Assembly: GCF_900114035.1 (NCBI RefSeq)
Contig: NZ_FORP01000001.1
Location: forward strand, 62,001-126,000
DNA length: 64,000 nt
DNA from: Amycolatopsis sacchari
Lineage (GTDB): Bacteria; Actinomycetota; Actinomycetes; Mycobacteriales; Pseudonocardiaceae
Direction of reading: 5' to 3'
The translations under genes were made by a program, and so were the position numbers. The notes under the pieces were generated by a model that saw nothing but the letters and a program-made list of their open reading frames with translations, was not told where the DNA came from and did no database searches. Numbering within the stretch: position 1 is the first letter of the stretch; every line of letters begins with the position of its first letter. Below, piece by piece: positions 35,658-45,947 of the stretch.

Positions 35658-36476
35658 TCAGCCGTGCGCCTCGATCGACAGCTTCTCCCACTCCCGCCAC
35701 TCGGCGAGGCGAGACTCGTAGTCGGCGGTGGCGATGGCCAGCGGACCGTCGCCGAAGAACACGCGCAGCGGCGGGTTCTCCGCGTCCACCAGCGCCAGCA
35801 CGGCCTTGCCCGTCGCCTTCGGGTCGCCGGGGTTCCAGACGCGGCTGCGGCGCTGCTCGGCGGCACGCTCACGCACCGGTTCGTAGTCCGGCAGCGGCGT
35901 GGCCCTCTTCGCGGACGGGCCGCCCCAGTCGGTGGAGAAGCCACCCGGCTCGATGAGCGTCACCTTGATGCCGAAGTGGTCCACCTCGCGGGCGAGCGCC
36001 TGGCTGAACCCCTCCAGCGCCCACTTCGAGGCGTTGTAGATGCCGATGTTGGCGAACGCCGAGATCCCGCCGATCGACGAGACCTGCAGGAGGTGCCCGG
36101 AACCCTGCGCCCGCAGGATCGGCAGCGCCGCCTGCGTGACCCACAGCGCGCCGAACACGTTGGTCTCGAACTGCGCGCGGGCCTCCTCCTCGGACAGCTC
36201 CTCGATCATGCCGAACTGGCCGTAGCCCGCGTTGTTGACCACGACGTCCAGCCGTCCGAAGTGGTCGGCCGCCTGCCGCACCGCGGCGAAGTCCGCTTCG
36301 CGGTCGTTCACGTCCAGCTGCAGCGGCAGCAGCGCGCCGCCGAACCGCTCACGCAGGTCGTCGAGCGCCGAGACGGTGCGTGCCGTCGCCGCGACCCGGT
36401 CGCCGCGCTCCAGCGCCGCGATCGTCCACTCGCGACCGAAGCCCTTCGAGGCCCCGGTGATGAACCACGTCTTCAT
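35658..36476 (-). CDS. Short-chain dehydrogenase/reductase
   Basis: A 272-residue SDR. TGASKGFGREW is the nucleotide motif, NNAGYGQFG the structural motif, and SSIGG with YNASKWA give Ser, Tyr and Lys. The carboxy half with EPGGFSTDW is typical of retinol-dehydrogenase-like SDRs of unknown substrate. AAAGGAA precedes the ATG. The start overlaps the stop of the upstream helix-turn-helix gene (ATGA), so the regulator and enzyme are coupled. Confidence 0.92.
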   Translation of the reverse strand: MKTWFITGASKGFGREWTIAALERGDRVAATARTVSALDDLRERFGGALLPLQLDVNDREADFAAVRQAADHFGRLDVVVNNAGYGQFGMIEELSEEEARAQFETNVFGALWVTQAALPILRAQGSGHLLQVSSIGGISAFANIGIYNASKWALEGFSQALAREVDHFGIKVTLIEPGGFSTDWGGPSAKRATPLPDYEPVRERAAEQRRSRVWNPGDPKATGKAVLALVDAENPPLRVFFGDGPLAIATADYESRLAEWREWEKLSIEAHG

Positions 36477-37324
36477 GAATTTCCTTTGACAGTAGGGATT
36501 TCGTTGTGTCTGGACTCTCCGGCGAGCCGGCCGAGCAAGGTGAGCCCGTCCGCGCTCGGGCTGCCCGGTTCGGCGCTGTAGACGAACAGCTGCTGCCCGG
36601 GCGCGCCGGTCACCGCCAGCGCCTGGGACCGCAGCACCAGCTCGCCGACGCGGGGGTGCCGGAACCGCTTGTGCTCGGCCTTGCGCGGCCGCACTTCGTG
36701 CCGTGCCCACAGGTCCGCGAAGGCCGGGCTGCGGACGGTCAGCTCACCCACCACTTCGGGCACCCGCGGGTCGTCCGGGAACGCCCCGGAGCCGGCTCGC
36801 AGGCTCGCGACCGTGGCCCGCGCCGTCGTTTCCCAGTCCACGTAGAACTCCACGGCCACGGGGTCGAGGAACACCATGCGGGCCAGGTTGTCGTGCCGCG
36901 AGAAACCGGAGTAGAGGGCGGTGGACAGCGAGTTGGCGGCCAGGACGTCCAGCGCGGGCCCGAGCACGGTCGCGGGTGCATGGATGAAGTGCTCCATCAG
37001 CGAACGCAGCTCCGGGTCCACTGTGGCCGAAGCCGCCCTCGCCACCGTGTGCGGCGCGGGCATCGCGAGCCGGAACAGGTGCGCCGCGGCGTCCTCGTCG
37101 AGCCGCAGCGCGCGGGCCACGGCGTCGAGCACCTGGTCGGACGGGTGCCGTTCCCGGCCCTGTTCGAGCCGGATGTAGTAGTCGGTGCTCACTCCCGCGA
37201 GGAGCGCGACCTCCTCGCGGCGCAGCCCCGGCACCCGGCGCTCGCCGTCCTCGGGCAGCCCCGCCTGTGCCGGGGTGACCAGGTCGCGGCGGGCGCGGAG
37301 GAACTCACCGAGCTCGTTGTCCAT
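36473..37324 (-). CDS. XRE-type regulator with MmyB-like ligand domain
   Basis: A 283-residue regulator. The amino-terminal helix-turn-helix (about residues 5-75) is GLRREEVALLAGVSTDYYIRLEQGRERHPS. The rest matches the MmyB-like domain with YVDWE and RHPRVGELVLRSQAL, which binds fatty-acid-like ligands in a characterised relative. TACGTT ends 7 bases before the ATG, so the message may be leaderless. It overlaps the SDR gene and probably controls it. Confidence 0.9.
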   Translation of the reverse strand: MDNELGEFLRARRDLVTPAQAGLPEDGERRVPGLRREEVALLAGVSTDYYIRLEQGRERHPSDQVLDAVARALRLDEDAAAHLFRLAMPAPHTVARAASATVDPELRSLMEHFIHAPATVLGPALDVLAANSLSTALYSGFSRHDNLARMVFLDPVAVEFYVDWETTARATVASLRAGSGAFPDDPRVPEVVGELTVRSPAFADLWARHEVRPRKAEHKRFRHPRVGELVLRSQALAVTGAPGQQLFVYSAEPGSPSADGLTLLGRLAGESRHNEIPTVKGNS

Positions 37325-37389
37325 GCCTTCGAACGTAACCGCCGGACCGGCGCCCCGCCTGGGTGCGGCTCACCCACCCGGCGAGCGGC

Positions 37390-38319
37390 TCAGCCGCGGG
37401 GTTTCTTCGGCAGCAGGTCGTAGAGCTTCTTGCGGGCGCCGTTGTCGTTCTCGTTGCGGGTCTGCGCGACCGACGTGATGAAGTCCTCGAAGACGAACTC
37501 GTCCGCGATCGGCACCGGCGCCGGCGCGGGCTGCCGCGCCAGGTGCTGGTCGAGCACCTCGGCGATCTGCCGGAACGCGACCGCCTGCGTGGTCTCCGGC
37601 GCGAACGTGGTGACCGGCACGCCGTGCGCGGCGGCCTCGTTCATCACCACGCCCAGCGGCACGTGCGCCAGCAGCGGGTAGCCGAAGTTCTCCAGCTCGG
37701 CCAGCGCCGCCGCCGCGTACGTCGACATCGGGCGCCGGTACAGGCCCGGCACCACCCCGAAGTACGGGATCGGGTCACGCTGGACCGACTGCTGCACGTA
37801 GTGGAGCTGGTCGTTGAGCAGCCGCAGCGCGCGGATGCTCGTGCGGTCGGGCTGGACGGGCACCAGGATGCCGTGGGTGGCGGCCAGCGCGTTGTTGGTG
37901 AGCACGTCGAGCGCCGGCGGGCAGTCGATGAGCACGTGGTCGTAGTTGGCGAACTGGATGACCCGCGCCAGCTGCCACCCCGGCACCCGGAAGTTGTCGA
38001 GCCTGCGGATCAGGTCGAACATGCCCGGCGACGTCGGGATGACGTCGAAGGCGCCACCCGGCCCGAGGTTGCTGCGCGGGTGGGGCACGATCAGCTCCTC
38101 GACCGGGCCCTTCCACACCTTCGTCAGCGCCTTGGCCAGGCTCGGCGCCTCGGGCGGGGCTTCGGGCAGCCCCAGCATCTCCGTCGTGGCGTGACCCTGC
38201 GGGTCGAGGTCGATGAGCAGCACCCGGCGCCCGCGTTCGGCGAGCGCCGCCGCGGCACCCACGCTCAGCGCGGTCTTGCCGACGCCGCCCTTCTGGTTGA
38301 CCACCGAGGTGATCTGCAC
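37390..38319 (-). CDS. ParA/MinD-family ATPase
   Basis: A 309-residue deviant-Walker ATPase. VVNQKGGVGKTALS carries the signature lysine, LLIDLDPQGHAT is motif A', and VLIDCPPALDV is motif B. No parB-like gene or parS-like site is seen next to it, so it is an orphan with respect to chromosome segregation; a role in positioning polar or envelope complexes is possible. The GTG start has AGGAG upstream. The tail (about residues 265-309) is charged and unlike Soj. Confidence 0.9.
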   Translation of the reverse strand: MQITSVVNQKGGVGKTALSVGAAAALAERGRRVLLIDLDPQGHATTEMLGLPEAPPEAPSLAKALTKVWKGPVEELIVPHPRSNLGPGGAFDVIPTSPGMFDLIRRLDNFRVPGWQLARVIQFANYDHVLIDCPPALDVLTNNALAATHGILVPVQPDRTSIRALRLLNDQLHYVQQSVQRDPIPYFGVVPGLYRRPMSTYAAAALAELENFGYPLLAHVPLGVVMNEAAAHGVPVTTFAPETTQAVAFRQIAEVLDQHLARQPAPAPVPIADEFVFEDFITSVAQTRNENDNGARKKLYDLLPKKPRG

Positions 38320-38409
38320 TCGCGCGCTCCTAGGAGGATCGTCCCTGCCGGGTCAGGTTAGTGGATCTCCGGCCGCCGTCGGGGGAGGTGCGGACCTTCC
38401 CCGTGTCGT

Positions 38410-39192
38410 TCAGCGCGGCCGCACCAGCAGCGCCTGCGCTCCGGTGGCCACCGGGCCCTCGGAATCGCGCAGCGTACTCGTCGCCGTGCCGATCCCGTCC
38501 GGGCCCACCGACGTGGCCGCGTCCAGGCCGATCCACTCGCCCCGCGGCAGCCGGTGCAGGTGGACCGTCAGCTCGCTGTTGATGAACCACCACGTGCGGG
38601 CGTCGAGGAAGTTCGACGCGCCGTTGCCGCAGTCGGCGACCGCGAACAGCCGCTGCAGCGGTGTCGGCTCCTCGCCGTCGACCAGGGCGACCCGCTGCCG
38701 CCCCCACACCGAGGCCGGACCCGGCTGCGCGAGGCCGCCCGACACCGACCGCCACTCCACCGCCTCCAGGAAGCCGGGCAGCCAGCCCTCCGGCCAGCGC
38801 GCCTCCGGGCAGTCCTCCGGCTTGGGCCAGTCGCCCGACGGCAGGTTCGCGATCTCCGCGGTGTCCGAGGTGGCGACGCGCCACGCCGAGGCCCGCGCCA
38901 CCGTGCGGGTGCCCGAGGCCAGCTCCGCGACCAGCAGCTCGACCGACCGCCCCGGCCGCTCGACGCGGGCGCGCACCGTCAGCGCCGTCAGCGGCGCCGG
39001 GCCCAGGATCTCCACGGTGACCCGCGCCAGCCTGCTCGCGCGCTCGAGCGGGACCGCCTCCAGCGCCCGCACCAGCAACGCCGAGGGCGGCCCGAAGTGC
39101 TGCGCGCCCTCCGTCCAAGGCCCGGCCGTGTGCCGGGTGGGCTGGTAGCGGCCTTCGCCGCGCGGCAGGTAGAAAGCGTTTTCTCCGGTCAT
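38410..39192 (-). CDS. Acyl-CoA thioesterase-like double-hotdog protein
   Basis: A 260-residue protein of the TesB-like / 4HBT_3 type. EGAQHFGPPSALLVRALE, RVTVEILGPAPL and the second half with NFLDARTWWFINSELTVHLHRLPRGEW match tandem hotdog folds that hydrolyse acyl-CoA. The usual late Asp-Gln-Thr catalytic residues are not obvious. The ATG begins 3 bases after the stop of the RecB-like gene, in one operon. Confidence 0.85.
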   Translation of the reverse strand: MTGENAFYLPRGEGRYQPTRHTAGPWTEGAQHFGPPSALLVRALEAVPLERASRLARVTVEILGPAPLTALTVRARVERPGRSVELLVAELASGTRTVARASAWRVATSDTAEIANLPSGDWPKPEDCPEARWPEGWLPGFLEAVEWRSVSGGLAQPGPASVWGRQRVALVDGEEPTPLQRLFAVADCGNGASNFLDARTWWFINSELTVHLHRLPRGEWIGLDAATSVGPDGIGTATSTLRDSEGPVATGAQALLVRPR

Positions 39193-39194
39193 CC

Positions 39195-40088
39195 TCAGTC
39201 CGCCCGGTCCAGCAGTGTTTCGACACCCGGGTCCGGCTCCGGCCAGCCCGGGTACTCCGGCGGCGTGCCGCCGAAGGAGGGGCACAGCGACTGGTGCGCG
39301 CACCAGTCGCACAGCCTGCCCGGGTTCGGCCGGAAGTCACCCGTCTTGCCCGCGCGCAGGATCGCCTGCCAGATGGCCTCCAGCGTGCGCTCGAAACGCC
39401 GCAGCTCCGCCTCGTCCGGCGTGTACGCCAGCGACTGCCCGTCGGTGAGGTACATGAGCTTGAGCTGCCGCGGCACGACGCCCCGCAGCCGCCACAGCAC
39501 CACCGCGTAGAACTTCATCTGGAACATGGCCTTCGCCTCGCCGATCTCGCGCGGCGCGGCGCCGGTCTTGTAGTCCACCACCCGGATCTCCCCGGTGGGC
39601 GCCACGTCCAGCCGGTCGACGTAGCCCCGCAGGCGCACCCCGGAGTCCAGCTCGATCTCCACGTGCAGCTCGCACGCCTCGGGCTGCAGCCGCCGCGGGT
39701 CCTCCAGCGCGAAGTAGCTGTCCAGCAGCTTCTCCGCCCCGCCGAGCCAGTCGGCGACCTGGCCGGGCTCCTGTCCGGCGAACAGCTCCGCCCACTCCGG
39801 CCGCTCGCCCGACAGCTCCTCCCACGCCGGGGCCAGCAGCTCCTTCGCGCGCTCCGGCAGCCGGTCGGGCTGCGGCAGCGCGAACAGCCGCTCCAGCACC
39901 GAGTGCACCAGCGTGCCGCGCAGCTGCGCCTTCGTCGGCAGCTCCGGCAGCCGGTCGACGGCGCGGAACCGGTACAGCAGCGGGCACTGCTTGAAGTCAC
40001 TGGCGCGCGAAGGCGACAGCGCGGGCCGGCGCACGGCGGTCGCCGTCGCCGCCTCGGGCCCGGACGGCTCGGTCGCGATCTCTGCCAT
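39195..40088 (-). CDS. RecB-like PD-(D/E)XK nuclease with Fe-S cysteines
   Basis: A 297-residue Cas4/RecB-family exonuclease domain protein. LSPSRASDFKQCPLLYRFR holds the first Cys, LRGTLVHSVLERLF the catalytic His, YVDRLDV and VVDYKTG the Asp and Lys, and CDWCAHQSLCP three more Cys that could complete a [4Fe-4S] cluster as in AddB/Cas4. It stands in the position of Rv2119. TAGGGT (40101-40096 on this strand) ends 7 bases before the ATG. It is divergent from the M50 protease. Confidence 0.93.
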   Translation of the reverse strand: MAEIATEPSGPEAATATAVRRPALSPSRASDFKQCPLLYRFRAVDRLPELPTKAQLRGTLVHSVLERLFALPQPDRLPERAKELLAPAWEELSGERPEWAELFAGQEPGQVADWLGGAEKLLDSYFALEDPRRLQPEACELHVEIELDSGVRLRGYVDRLDVAPTGEIRVVDYKTGAAPREIGEAKAMFQMKFYAVVLWRLRGVVPRQLKLMYLTDGQSLAYTPDEAELRRFERTLEAIWQAILRAGKTGDFRPNPGRLCDWCAHQSLCPSFGGTPPEYPGWPEPDPGVETLLDRAD

Positions 40089-40095
40089 GCCCTGC

Positions 40096-40191
40096 ACCCT
40101 AAGGCAGACCACCGACAGTTCCTGGCGGGCCACGCTGGGCGCGCGCCGCGCGGGCGCCGTCACGGAACTCCCACACCAGTGGCCTTAGGCT
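40096..40191. promoter_or_regulatory. Divergent leaderless promoters (RecB-like and M50)
   Basis: TAGGGT on the minus strand (40101-40096) and TAGGCT on the plus strand (40186-40191) end 7 and 6 bases before their start codons. The 109-base gap shows no other clear element. Confidence 0.55.
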
Positions 40192-40197
40192 GGGGCC

Positions 40198-41352
40198 ATG
40201 TCCCTGACCAGCGAGCACCCGCGGAGCCGGGCGCGCCGGTTCCTCACCGTCGCCGACGGCGGGCTGCTGCTGTTCCGCGTCCAGGACGTGCCGGTGCTGC
40301 TCGCGCCGTCCTGGTGGATCGGCTCGCTCGTCGTCGTGGTCCTCTACGCCCCGATGGTCGGGCGCCTGCTGCCGGCCGCGAGCACCACGACGTCGTGGGT
40401 GCTCGCCGCGGCGTTCGCGCTGCTGCTCGGGCTGTCGGTGCTGGCGCACGAGCTGGGGCACTGCGTCGTCGCGCTGCGGATGGGCATCCCGGTGCGGCGG
40501 CTGCGGCTGTTCCTCCTCGGTGGACTGTCCGAAGTGGCCCGCACCCCGCGCAGACCGGGCCAGGAGGGCCTGGTCGCGGCGGCGGGGCCGGTCGTGTCCG
40601 TGCTGCTGGCCGTGGTGTGCGGGCTGCTGCTGCTCGCCGTGCCCCCGGACACCCCCGCGTGGCTGCTCGTCGCCGAGTGCGCCGTCGCCAACCTCGCCGT
40701 CGGCGTGTTCAACCTGCTGCCCGGGCTGCCGCTGGACGGCGGCCGGATGCTGCGCGCCGGGGTGTGGGCGCTGACCGGCACGCGGGCGCGCGGCACGAAG
40801 GCGGCCGTCGTGGGCGGCGGCCTCGTCGCGGCCGCGCTGCTGCTGTGGGCGGTGTTCGGCATGGCGGCGGGCAGCGACGACCGCTGGCTGCGGCTCGGCG
40901 TGTGCGTGGTCACCGCGTGGTTCGTCGCGATGGGTGCCGGGAGCGAGCTGGCGGCCGAGCAGAACCGCAGCTGGCCCGAGGGGCTCGCGATCGCCGACCT
41001 CGTGCGCCCGGTGCTGCAGCTGCCCGCGGAGAGCCCGGTGTCCGACGCGCTCGCCGCCTCCGCCGGCCGCGGGGTGGTCCTGGTGCGGGCCGACGGGGTC
41101 GCGGCGGGGCTGCTCGACGAGAACGACGCGCAGCGCCTGGCCGAGACGTCGCCGCAGGCGCCAGCCGAGCTGGCGGCCGAGCCGATCCGCGCCGAGACGG
41201 TGCTGCTGTCCTCCGAGCCGGGGGAGGAGATCGCCGAGCGCGTCCGCGAGACCGCGGCATGGCAGTTCCTCGTCGTCGACGAGGAGGGCAGGCCCGCCGG
41301 CGTGCTGCGCAGGGAGGACCTGCGGGCCGCGCTCGCGCGCCGTCCCCGCTGA
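40198..41352 (+). CDS. M50 intramembrane metalloprotease with CBS-like tail
   Basis: A 384-residue site-2-protease-family enzyme. The zinc motif HELGH is at residues 84-88 within a helix, and NLLPGLPLDGGRML is the third-ligand motif. Five or six helices precede a cytoplasmic carboxy half (about 255-384) resembling a CBS pair, the architecture of mycobacterial Rip3. It may cut membrane-bound regulators or remnant signal peptides. TAGGCT ends 6 bases before the ATG. Confidence 0.92.
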   Translation: MSLTSEHPRSRARRFLTVADGGLLLFRVQDVPVLLAPSWWIGSLVVVVLYAPMVGRLLPAASTTTSWVLAAAFALLLGLSVLAHELGHCVVALRMGIPVRRLRLFLLGGLSEVARTPRRPGQEGLVAAAGPVVSVLLAVVCGLLLLAVPPDTPAWLLVAECAVANLAVGVFNLLPGLPLDGGRMLRAGVWALTGTRARGTKAAVVGGGLVAAALLLWAVFGMAAGSDDRWLRLGVCVVTAWFVAMGAGSELAAEQNRSWPEGLAIADLVRPVLQLPAESPVSDALAASAGRGVVLVRADGVAAGLLDENDAQRLAETSPQAPAELAAEPIRAETVLLSSEPGEEIAERVRETAAWQFLVVDEEGRPAGVLRREDLRAALARRPR

Positions 41353-41414
41353 ACCGCCGCCCGCGTGATCTGCGAAGATCGGTCGCTGCGTTGGCGACGA
41401 TCGTGGAGGTTTGA

Positions 41415-42239
<825 letters not shown>

Positions 42240-42242
42240 GCG

Positions 42243-43013
42243 TCAGTTGTCGTTCTCCCCGGCGTAGCACCACACGCCGCCTTCGCGCTGGAGGATCAGC
42301 TCGAAGTCGTTGGTACCGCCGGGGCCCTGCGCGGTGACGGGCACGAGCGCGCGGTTGCCGCTCTTCTCGACGGCCCCGCGGACGGTGACCGTGATGTTCT
42401 GGGGGAGCGTCTGGGGTGCCTGCTGACCCGTGCTGAGGCACACCGTGTCCTGCAGCGCCTGCCGGTCGGCGTGGTCGTAGGCCTGGGTGATCGCCTCGGC
42501 CGTCTCCTCGGGGGTGGCCTTGCCGCCCGCGGCGGGGGTGCCGCCGCCCGCCGACGAGCTGGGTGCCTTGGTGCTGCTCGGCGCCTTCGACTTCGACGGC
42601 GGCGCGGCGGACGAGCTGGGCGCGGGCGCGGCCGTCCCGCCCTTGTCGTCGTTGCCGGTGAGCAGGAACAACGCGGCCGCGCCACCGCCGACCACCACGA
42701 CGACGGCCGCGATGATGCCGACGATCAGGCCGGTCTTCTTCTTCGGCGGCTCGTCGCCGCCGTCGGGGAACTGGCTGTAGCCCGGGTACTGCGAGTACTG
42801 CGGCGTGGGGAACGCCTGCTGCGGGTAGCTCCCGTAGCCCGGCTGGTCGCCGTAGCCGGGCTGGCCGTACCCCTGCTGCCCGTAGCCGGGCTGCTGCTGC
42901 GGACCGCTCTGCGGGTACGCCCCGCCGGGCTGGCCCTGCTGACCCCACTGGCCCTGCTGGCCGTACGGGTCCTGCTGGCCCCACTGGCCGGGCTGCTGCG
43001 GCGGATAGGTCAT
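42243..43013 (-). CDS. Membrane protein with QQPGYG-rich amino end
   Basis: A 256-residue protein. Residues 1-88 are a Gln/Gly/Pro/Tyr-rich tail, KKKTGLIVGIIAAVVVVVGGG begins one helix (about 92-115), and a Ser/Pro/Lys/Ala linker leads to a small extracytoplasmic domain (about 160-256) with two cysteines. No enzymatic motif is seen. Its layout is like that of the proteins at 1138 and 62663. It is convergent with trmI, 3 bases between stops. Confidence 0.78.
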   Translation of the reverse strand: MTYPPQQPGQWGQQDPYGQQGQWGQQGQPGGAYPQSGPQQQPGYGQQGYGQPGYGDQPGYGSYPQQAFPTPQYSQYPGYSQFPDGGDEPPKKKTGLIVGIIAAVVVVVGGGAAALFLLTGNDDKGGTAAPAPSSSAAPPSKSKAPSSTKAPSSSAGGGTPAAGGKATPEETAEAITQAYDHADRQALQDTVCLSTGQQAPQTLPQNITVTVRGAVEKSGNRALVPVTAQGPGGTNDFELILQREGGVWCYAGENDN

Positions 43014-43055
43014 CGGGTTCCCCCTCGGGTCGTGCGGGCCGCGTGGCCCGCGGGG

Positions 43056-43547
43056 TCAGGACTCATCGATGCACCAGTCCTGCCCCTGCTGCTTCATCGG
43101 GATCTTCGAGCTCTGCGTGCGGCCGTTGTAGGTCACTGTGACCTCGACGGTGGCCGTGGTGCCGGTGAGCTCGGGCGCGCCGGACACGGCGCCGCGCAGC
43201 TCGGCGGCGTCGGTCCACTGCCGTTGCAGGCTGTCCAGCTCCGGCTGCCCGGGGGCGGTGCAGACCAGCGTCCCGTACTGGGCGGCACTGCGGGCGTTGA
43301 GCGCGTCGACGGCGGCCTGCGCGAGGGCGGCGGGCCCGGAGCGGGGCGCCGGACGAGCCGTGTCCGGGGAGCTGCCGCCGTCGCCGGAGCCGGTGAGCAG
43401 GACCAGCGCGACGACGCCGCCCGCGACGAGCACGACCGCGCCGGCGAGCCCGGCGAGCAAGCCCTTGCGCCGCTTGGGTGGTTCGGCCGTGGGTCCTTCC
43501 AGGCTGCCGGACCCGGCGGGCGGCCACGGTGGTGGCGGCTGGGTCAT
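43056..43547 (-). CDS. Membrane-anchored hypothetical protein
   Basis: A 163-residue protein with a Pro-rich cytoplasmic start (MTQPPPPWPP), one helix (about residues 28-52) and an extracytoplasmic domain ending QQGQDWCIDES. The domain resembles the NTF2-like or DUF4878-type small lipoprotein/membrane modules common in actinomycetes, though I cannot confirm it. The ATG has GAGGAC upstream. It lies 42 bases upstream of the related gene at 42243, so the two are probably co-transcribed. Confidence 0.75.
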   Translation of the reverse strand: MTQPPPPWPPAGSGSLEGPTAEPPKRRKGLLAGLAGAVVLVAGGVVALVLLTGSGDGGSSPDTARPAPRSGPAALAQAAVDALNARSAAQYGTLVCTAPGQPELDSLQRQWTDAAELRGAVSGAPELTGTTATVEVTVTYNGRTQSSKIPMKQQGQDWCIDES

Positions 43548-44083
43548 GTCCTCGCACTCCGTCTGTTCGCGGTCCGACGCTGGTTTTGACGCGCGAGGGC
43601 CCGGTCCGGTTCGGCCGCGGGCGGGATCCGCCCGGCCGCGAGGATCGTAGCGCCGCCCGCGGGGCGGCCCGCCGGGCGCCGCGCGGCGGAGGCGTGGTCC
43701 ACCACCGGGGGAGGGAATCCGGTTCGCCCGATCCGGAGACCGCTCACCGAGGGAAATCGCTCCTCCCCGGGGGAGGAGAAGCGGGCCGGGCCCCGGTTTG
43801 AAGGTCTTCCGGCAGGGAACACCGCAGATGAACGTCCTGTAAAGCCTTGGTGGGGTGGTCGTGACATGGGTGAATCGTCGACAGCCCGGTCGGCCGCCCG
43901 ATGGCGTCCTGGCTTCACGGAGAGTAGTTCGCGAAGGACCGCGACGGGCACCGTGACGGGCGCTTGCGCGGTCAGTGGGTTCGTGTATCCGGTGCGACGC
44001 GCCGATCCTGTGATGCGGATAGGCCTTTTCATGTCGGTGATCGCCGGTACCGTGGATGAAAAGCACTCCGAGGAGGTGCCGAC
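43548..44083. promoter_or_regulatory. Intergenic region upstream of arc
   Basis: This 536-base stretch has no gene that I can support. It contains small dyads (GTGGTCCACCAC at 43694-43705; CTCCTCCC with GGGAGGAG at 43760-43778). A possible arc promoter is TTTTCA at 44026-44031 with TACCGT at 44048-44053 (16-base spacer). GAGGAGGT at 44071-44078 is the arc ribosome-binding site. The region should hold control signals for arc and the divergent membrane-protein pair. Confidence 0.45.
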
Positions 44084-45892
44084 ATGCAACACGACCTTCC
44101 CGGAGGTCGGCATGGAGAAGCCGACCCTTCACAGACGACTGGAGCTGGAACGACGCCGGACGACTACGCGCGGCAGATGCGTTTCCTCGAGGAGGAAGTC
44201 GCGCTGCTGCGCCGCAAACTGACCGATTCCCCCCGCCAGAACCGCGTGCTGGAGCAGCGCCTCGCCGAAGCGTCGGAGCGTGTCGCCCAGCTGACGGAGC
44301 GGAACAGCAAACTGGTCGAGACCTTGCGCGAGGCACGCGGCCAGCTGCTCGCCCTGCGTGAGGAGGTGGACCGCCTCGCCCAGCCGCCCAGCGGGTACGG
44401 CGTGTTCGTCGAGGCCTACGAGGACGGCACGGTCGACGTGTTCACCGCGGGCCGGAAGATGCGGGTGTCCGTGTCCCCGGCGGTGGAGGTCGACTCGCTC
44501 CAGCGCGGCCAGGCGCTGCGGCTCAACGAGGCGCTCACGGTGGTCGAAGGCGGCGACTTCGAGCGTACCGGTGAGGTGTGCGCGCTCCGCGAGGTCCTCG
44601 CCCCCGAGGTCGAGAACGGTGCCTCCCGGGCACTCGTCGTCGGCCACGCGGACGAGGAGCGGGTGGTGTGGCTGTCCGATCCGCTGGCCGCGCAGGCGCT
44701 CAAGCCGGGCGACTCGCTGCTGGTGGACTCGAAGGCGGGCTACGCCTACGAGCGGGTGCCGAAGGCCGAGGTCGAGGACCTCGTGCTGGAGGAGGTCCCG
44801 GACGTCCGCTACGAGGACATCGGTGGCCTCGGCAGGCAGATCGAGCAGATCCGCGACGCGGTCGAGCTGCCGTTCCTGCACGCCGACCTGTACCGGGAGT
44901 ACGAGCTGCGGCCGCCCAAGGGCGTCCTGCTCTACGGCCCGCCCGGGTGCGGCAAGACCCTGATCGCCAAGGCGGTGGCCAACTCGCTGGCCAAGAAGGT
45001 CGCCGAGGCGCGGGGTGACGGCGGGGCCGCGGAGGCCAAGTCGTACTTCCTCAACATCAAGGGCCCGGAGCTGCTGAACAAGTTCGTCGGCGAGACCGAG
45101 CGGAGCATCCGCCTGATCTTCCAGCGGGCCAGGGAGAAGGCGTCCAACGGCACCCCCGTGATCGTCTTCTTCGACGAGATGGAGTCGATCTTCCGCACCC
45201 GCGGCAGCGGCGTGTCCTCCGACGTGGAGACCACGATCGTGCCGCAGCTGCTCGCCGAGATCGACGGTGTGGAGGGGCTGGAGAACGTCATCGTCATCGG
45301 CGCCTCCAACCGCGAGGACATGATCGACCCGGCGATCCTGCGGCCGGGCCGGCTGGACGTGAAGATCAAGATCGAGCGGCCGGACGCCGAGGGTGCGAAG
45401 GACATCTTCTCCAAGTACCTGACGCCGGGGCTGCCGATCCACGCCGACGACCTCGCCGAGTTCGGCGGGGACGCGCAGGCCACGATCGACGCGATGATCC
45501 AGCACACGGTCGAGCGGATGTACGAGGAGACGGACGAGAACCGCTTCCTCGAGGTCACCTACGCCAACGGCGACAAGGAGATCCTGTACTTCCGCGACTT
45601 CAACTCGGGCGCGATGATCCAGAACATCGTGGACCGGGCGAAGAAGTCGGCGATCAAGTCGGTGCTCGAGACCAAGCAGCCCGGGCTGCGGGTGCAGCAC
45701 CTGCTCGACGCGATCGTGGACGAGTTCGCGGAGAACGAGGACCTGCCCAACACGACGAACCCGGACGACTGGGCCCGGATCTCCGGCAAGAAGGGCGAGC
45801 GGATCGTCTACATCCGCACGCTCGTCACCGGCAAGAACCAGGACTCGGGGCGCGTCATCGACACGGCGACCAACACCGGCCAGTACCTGTAG
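44084..45892 (+). CDS. arc: Proteasomal AAA+ ATPase Arc/Mpa
   Basis: A 602-residue proteasome-activating ATPase. An amino-terminal coiled coil (about 28-100) binds Pup, two OB folds (about 100-245) follow, and the AAA+ domain has Walker [10 protein letters not shown] and Walker [11 protein letters not shown] with arginine-rich sensor segments ([19 protein letters not shown]). The carboxy end GQYL is the docking tail that inserts into the 20S core. Hexamers unfold pupylated proteins into PrcBA. GAGGAGGT precedes the ATG. Confidence 0.97.
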   Translation: MQHDLPGGRHGEADPSQTTGAGTTPDDYARQMRFLEEEVALLRRKLTDSPRQNRVLEQRLAEASERVAQLTERNSKLVETLREARGQLLALREEVDRLAQPPSGYGVFVEAYEDGTVDVFTAGRKMRVSVSPAVEVDSLQRGQALRLNEALTVVEGGDFERTGEVCALREVLAPEVENGASRALVVGHADEERVVWLSDPLAAQALKPGDSLLVDSKAGYAYERVPKAEVEDLVLEEVPDVRYEDIGGLGRQIEQIRDAVELPFLHADLYREYELRPPKGVLLYGPPGCGKTLIAKAVANSLAKKVAEARGDGGAAEAKSYFLNIKGPELLNKFVGETERSIRLIFQRAREKASNGTPVIVFFDEMESIFRTRGSGVSSDVETTIVPQLLAEIDGVEGLENVIVIGASNREDMIDPAILRPGRLDVKIKIERPDAEGAKDIFSKYLTPGLPIHADDLAEFGGDAQATIDAMIQHTVERMYEETDENRFLEVTYANGDKEILYFRDFNSGAMIQNIVDRAKKSAIKSVLETKQPGLRVQHLLDAIVDEFAENEDLPNTTNPDDWARISGKKGERIVYIRTLVTGKNQDSGRVIDTATNTGQYL

Positions 45893-45906
45893 GGCCGCGA
45901 GGTCAG

Positions 45907-45942
45907 CGGAGGCCGCCGATCCAGCCGGATCGGCGGCCTCCG
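45907..45942. terminator. Bidirectional terminator after arc
   Basis: A 16-base stem (45907-45922 with 45927-45942, arm beginning CGGAGGCCGCC) with an AGCC loop lies between arc and the convergent small membrane-protein gene. There is no T tract, but stability is very high. Confidence 0.85.
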
Positions 45943-45947
45943 TCGTG

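Noticed and set aside
39195-40163. Longer RecB-like protein starting at 40163
   Set aside because: The upstream 25 codons lack conservation-like features, and TAGGGT lies 7 bases before ATG 40088, supporting the shorter form.
43544-44113. A 189-codon minus-strand frame upstream of arc
   Set aside because: No recognisable domain, no good ribosome site, and it overlaps the arc start and control region.
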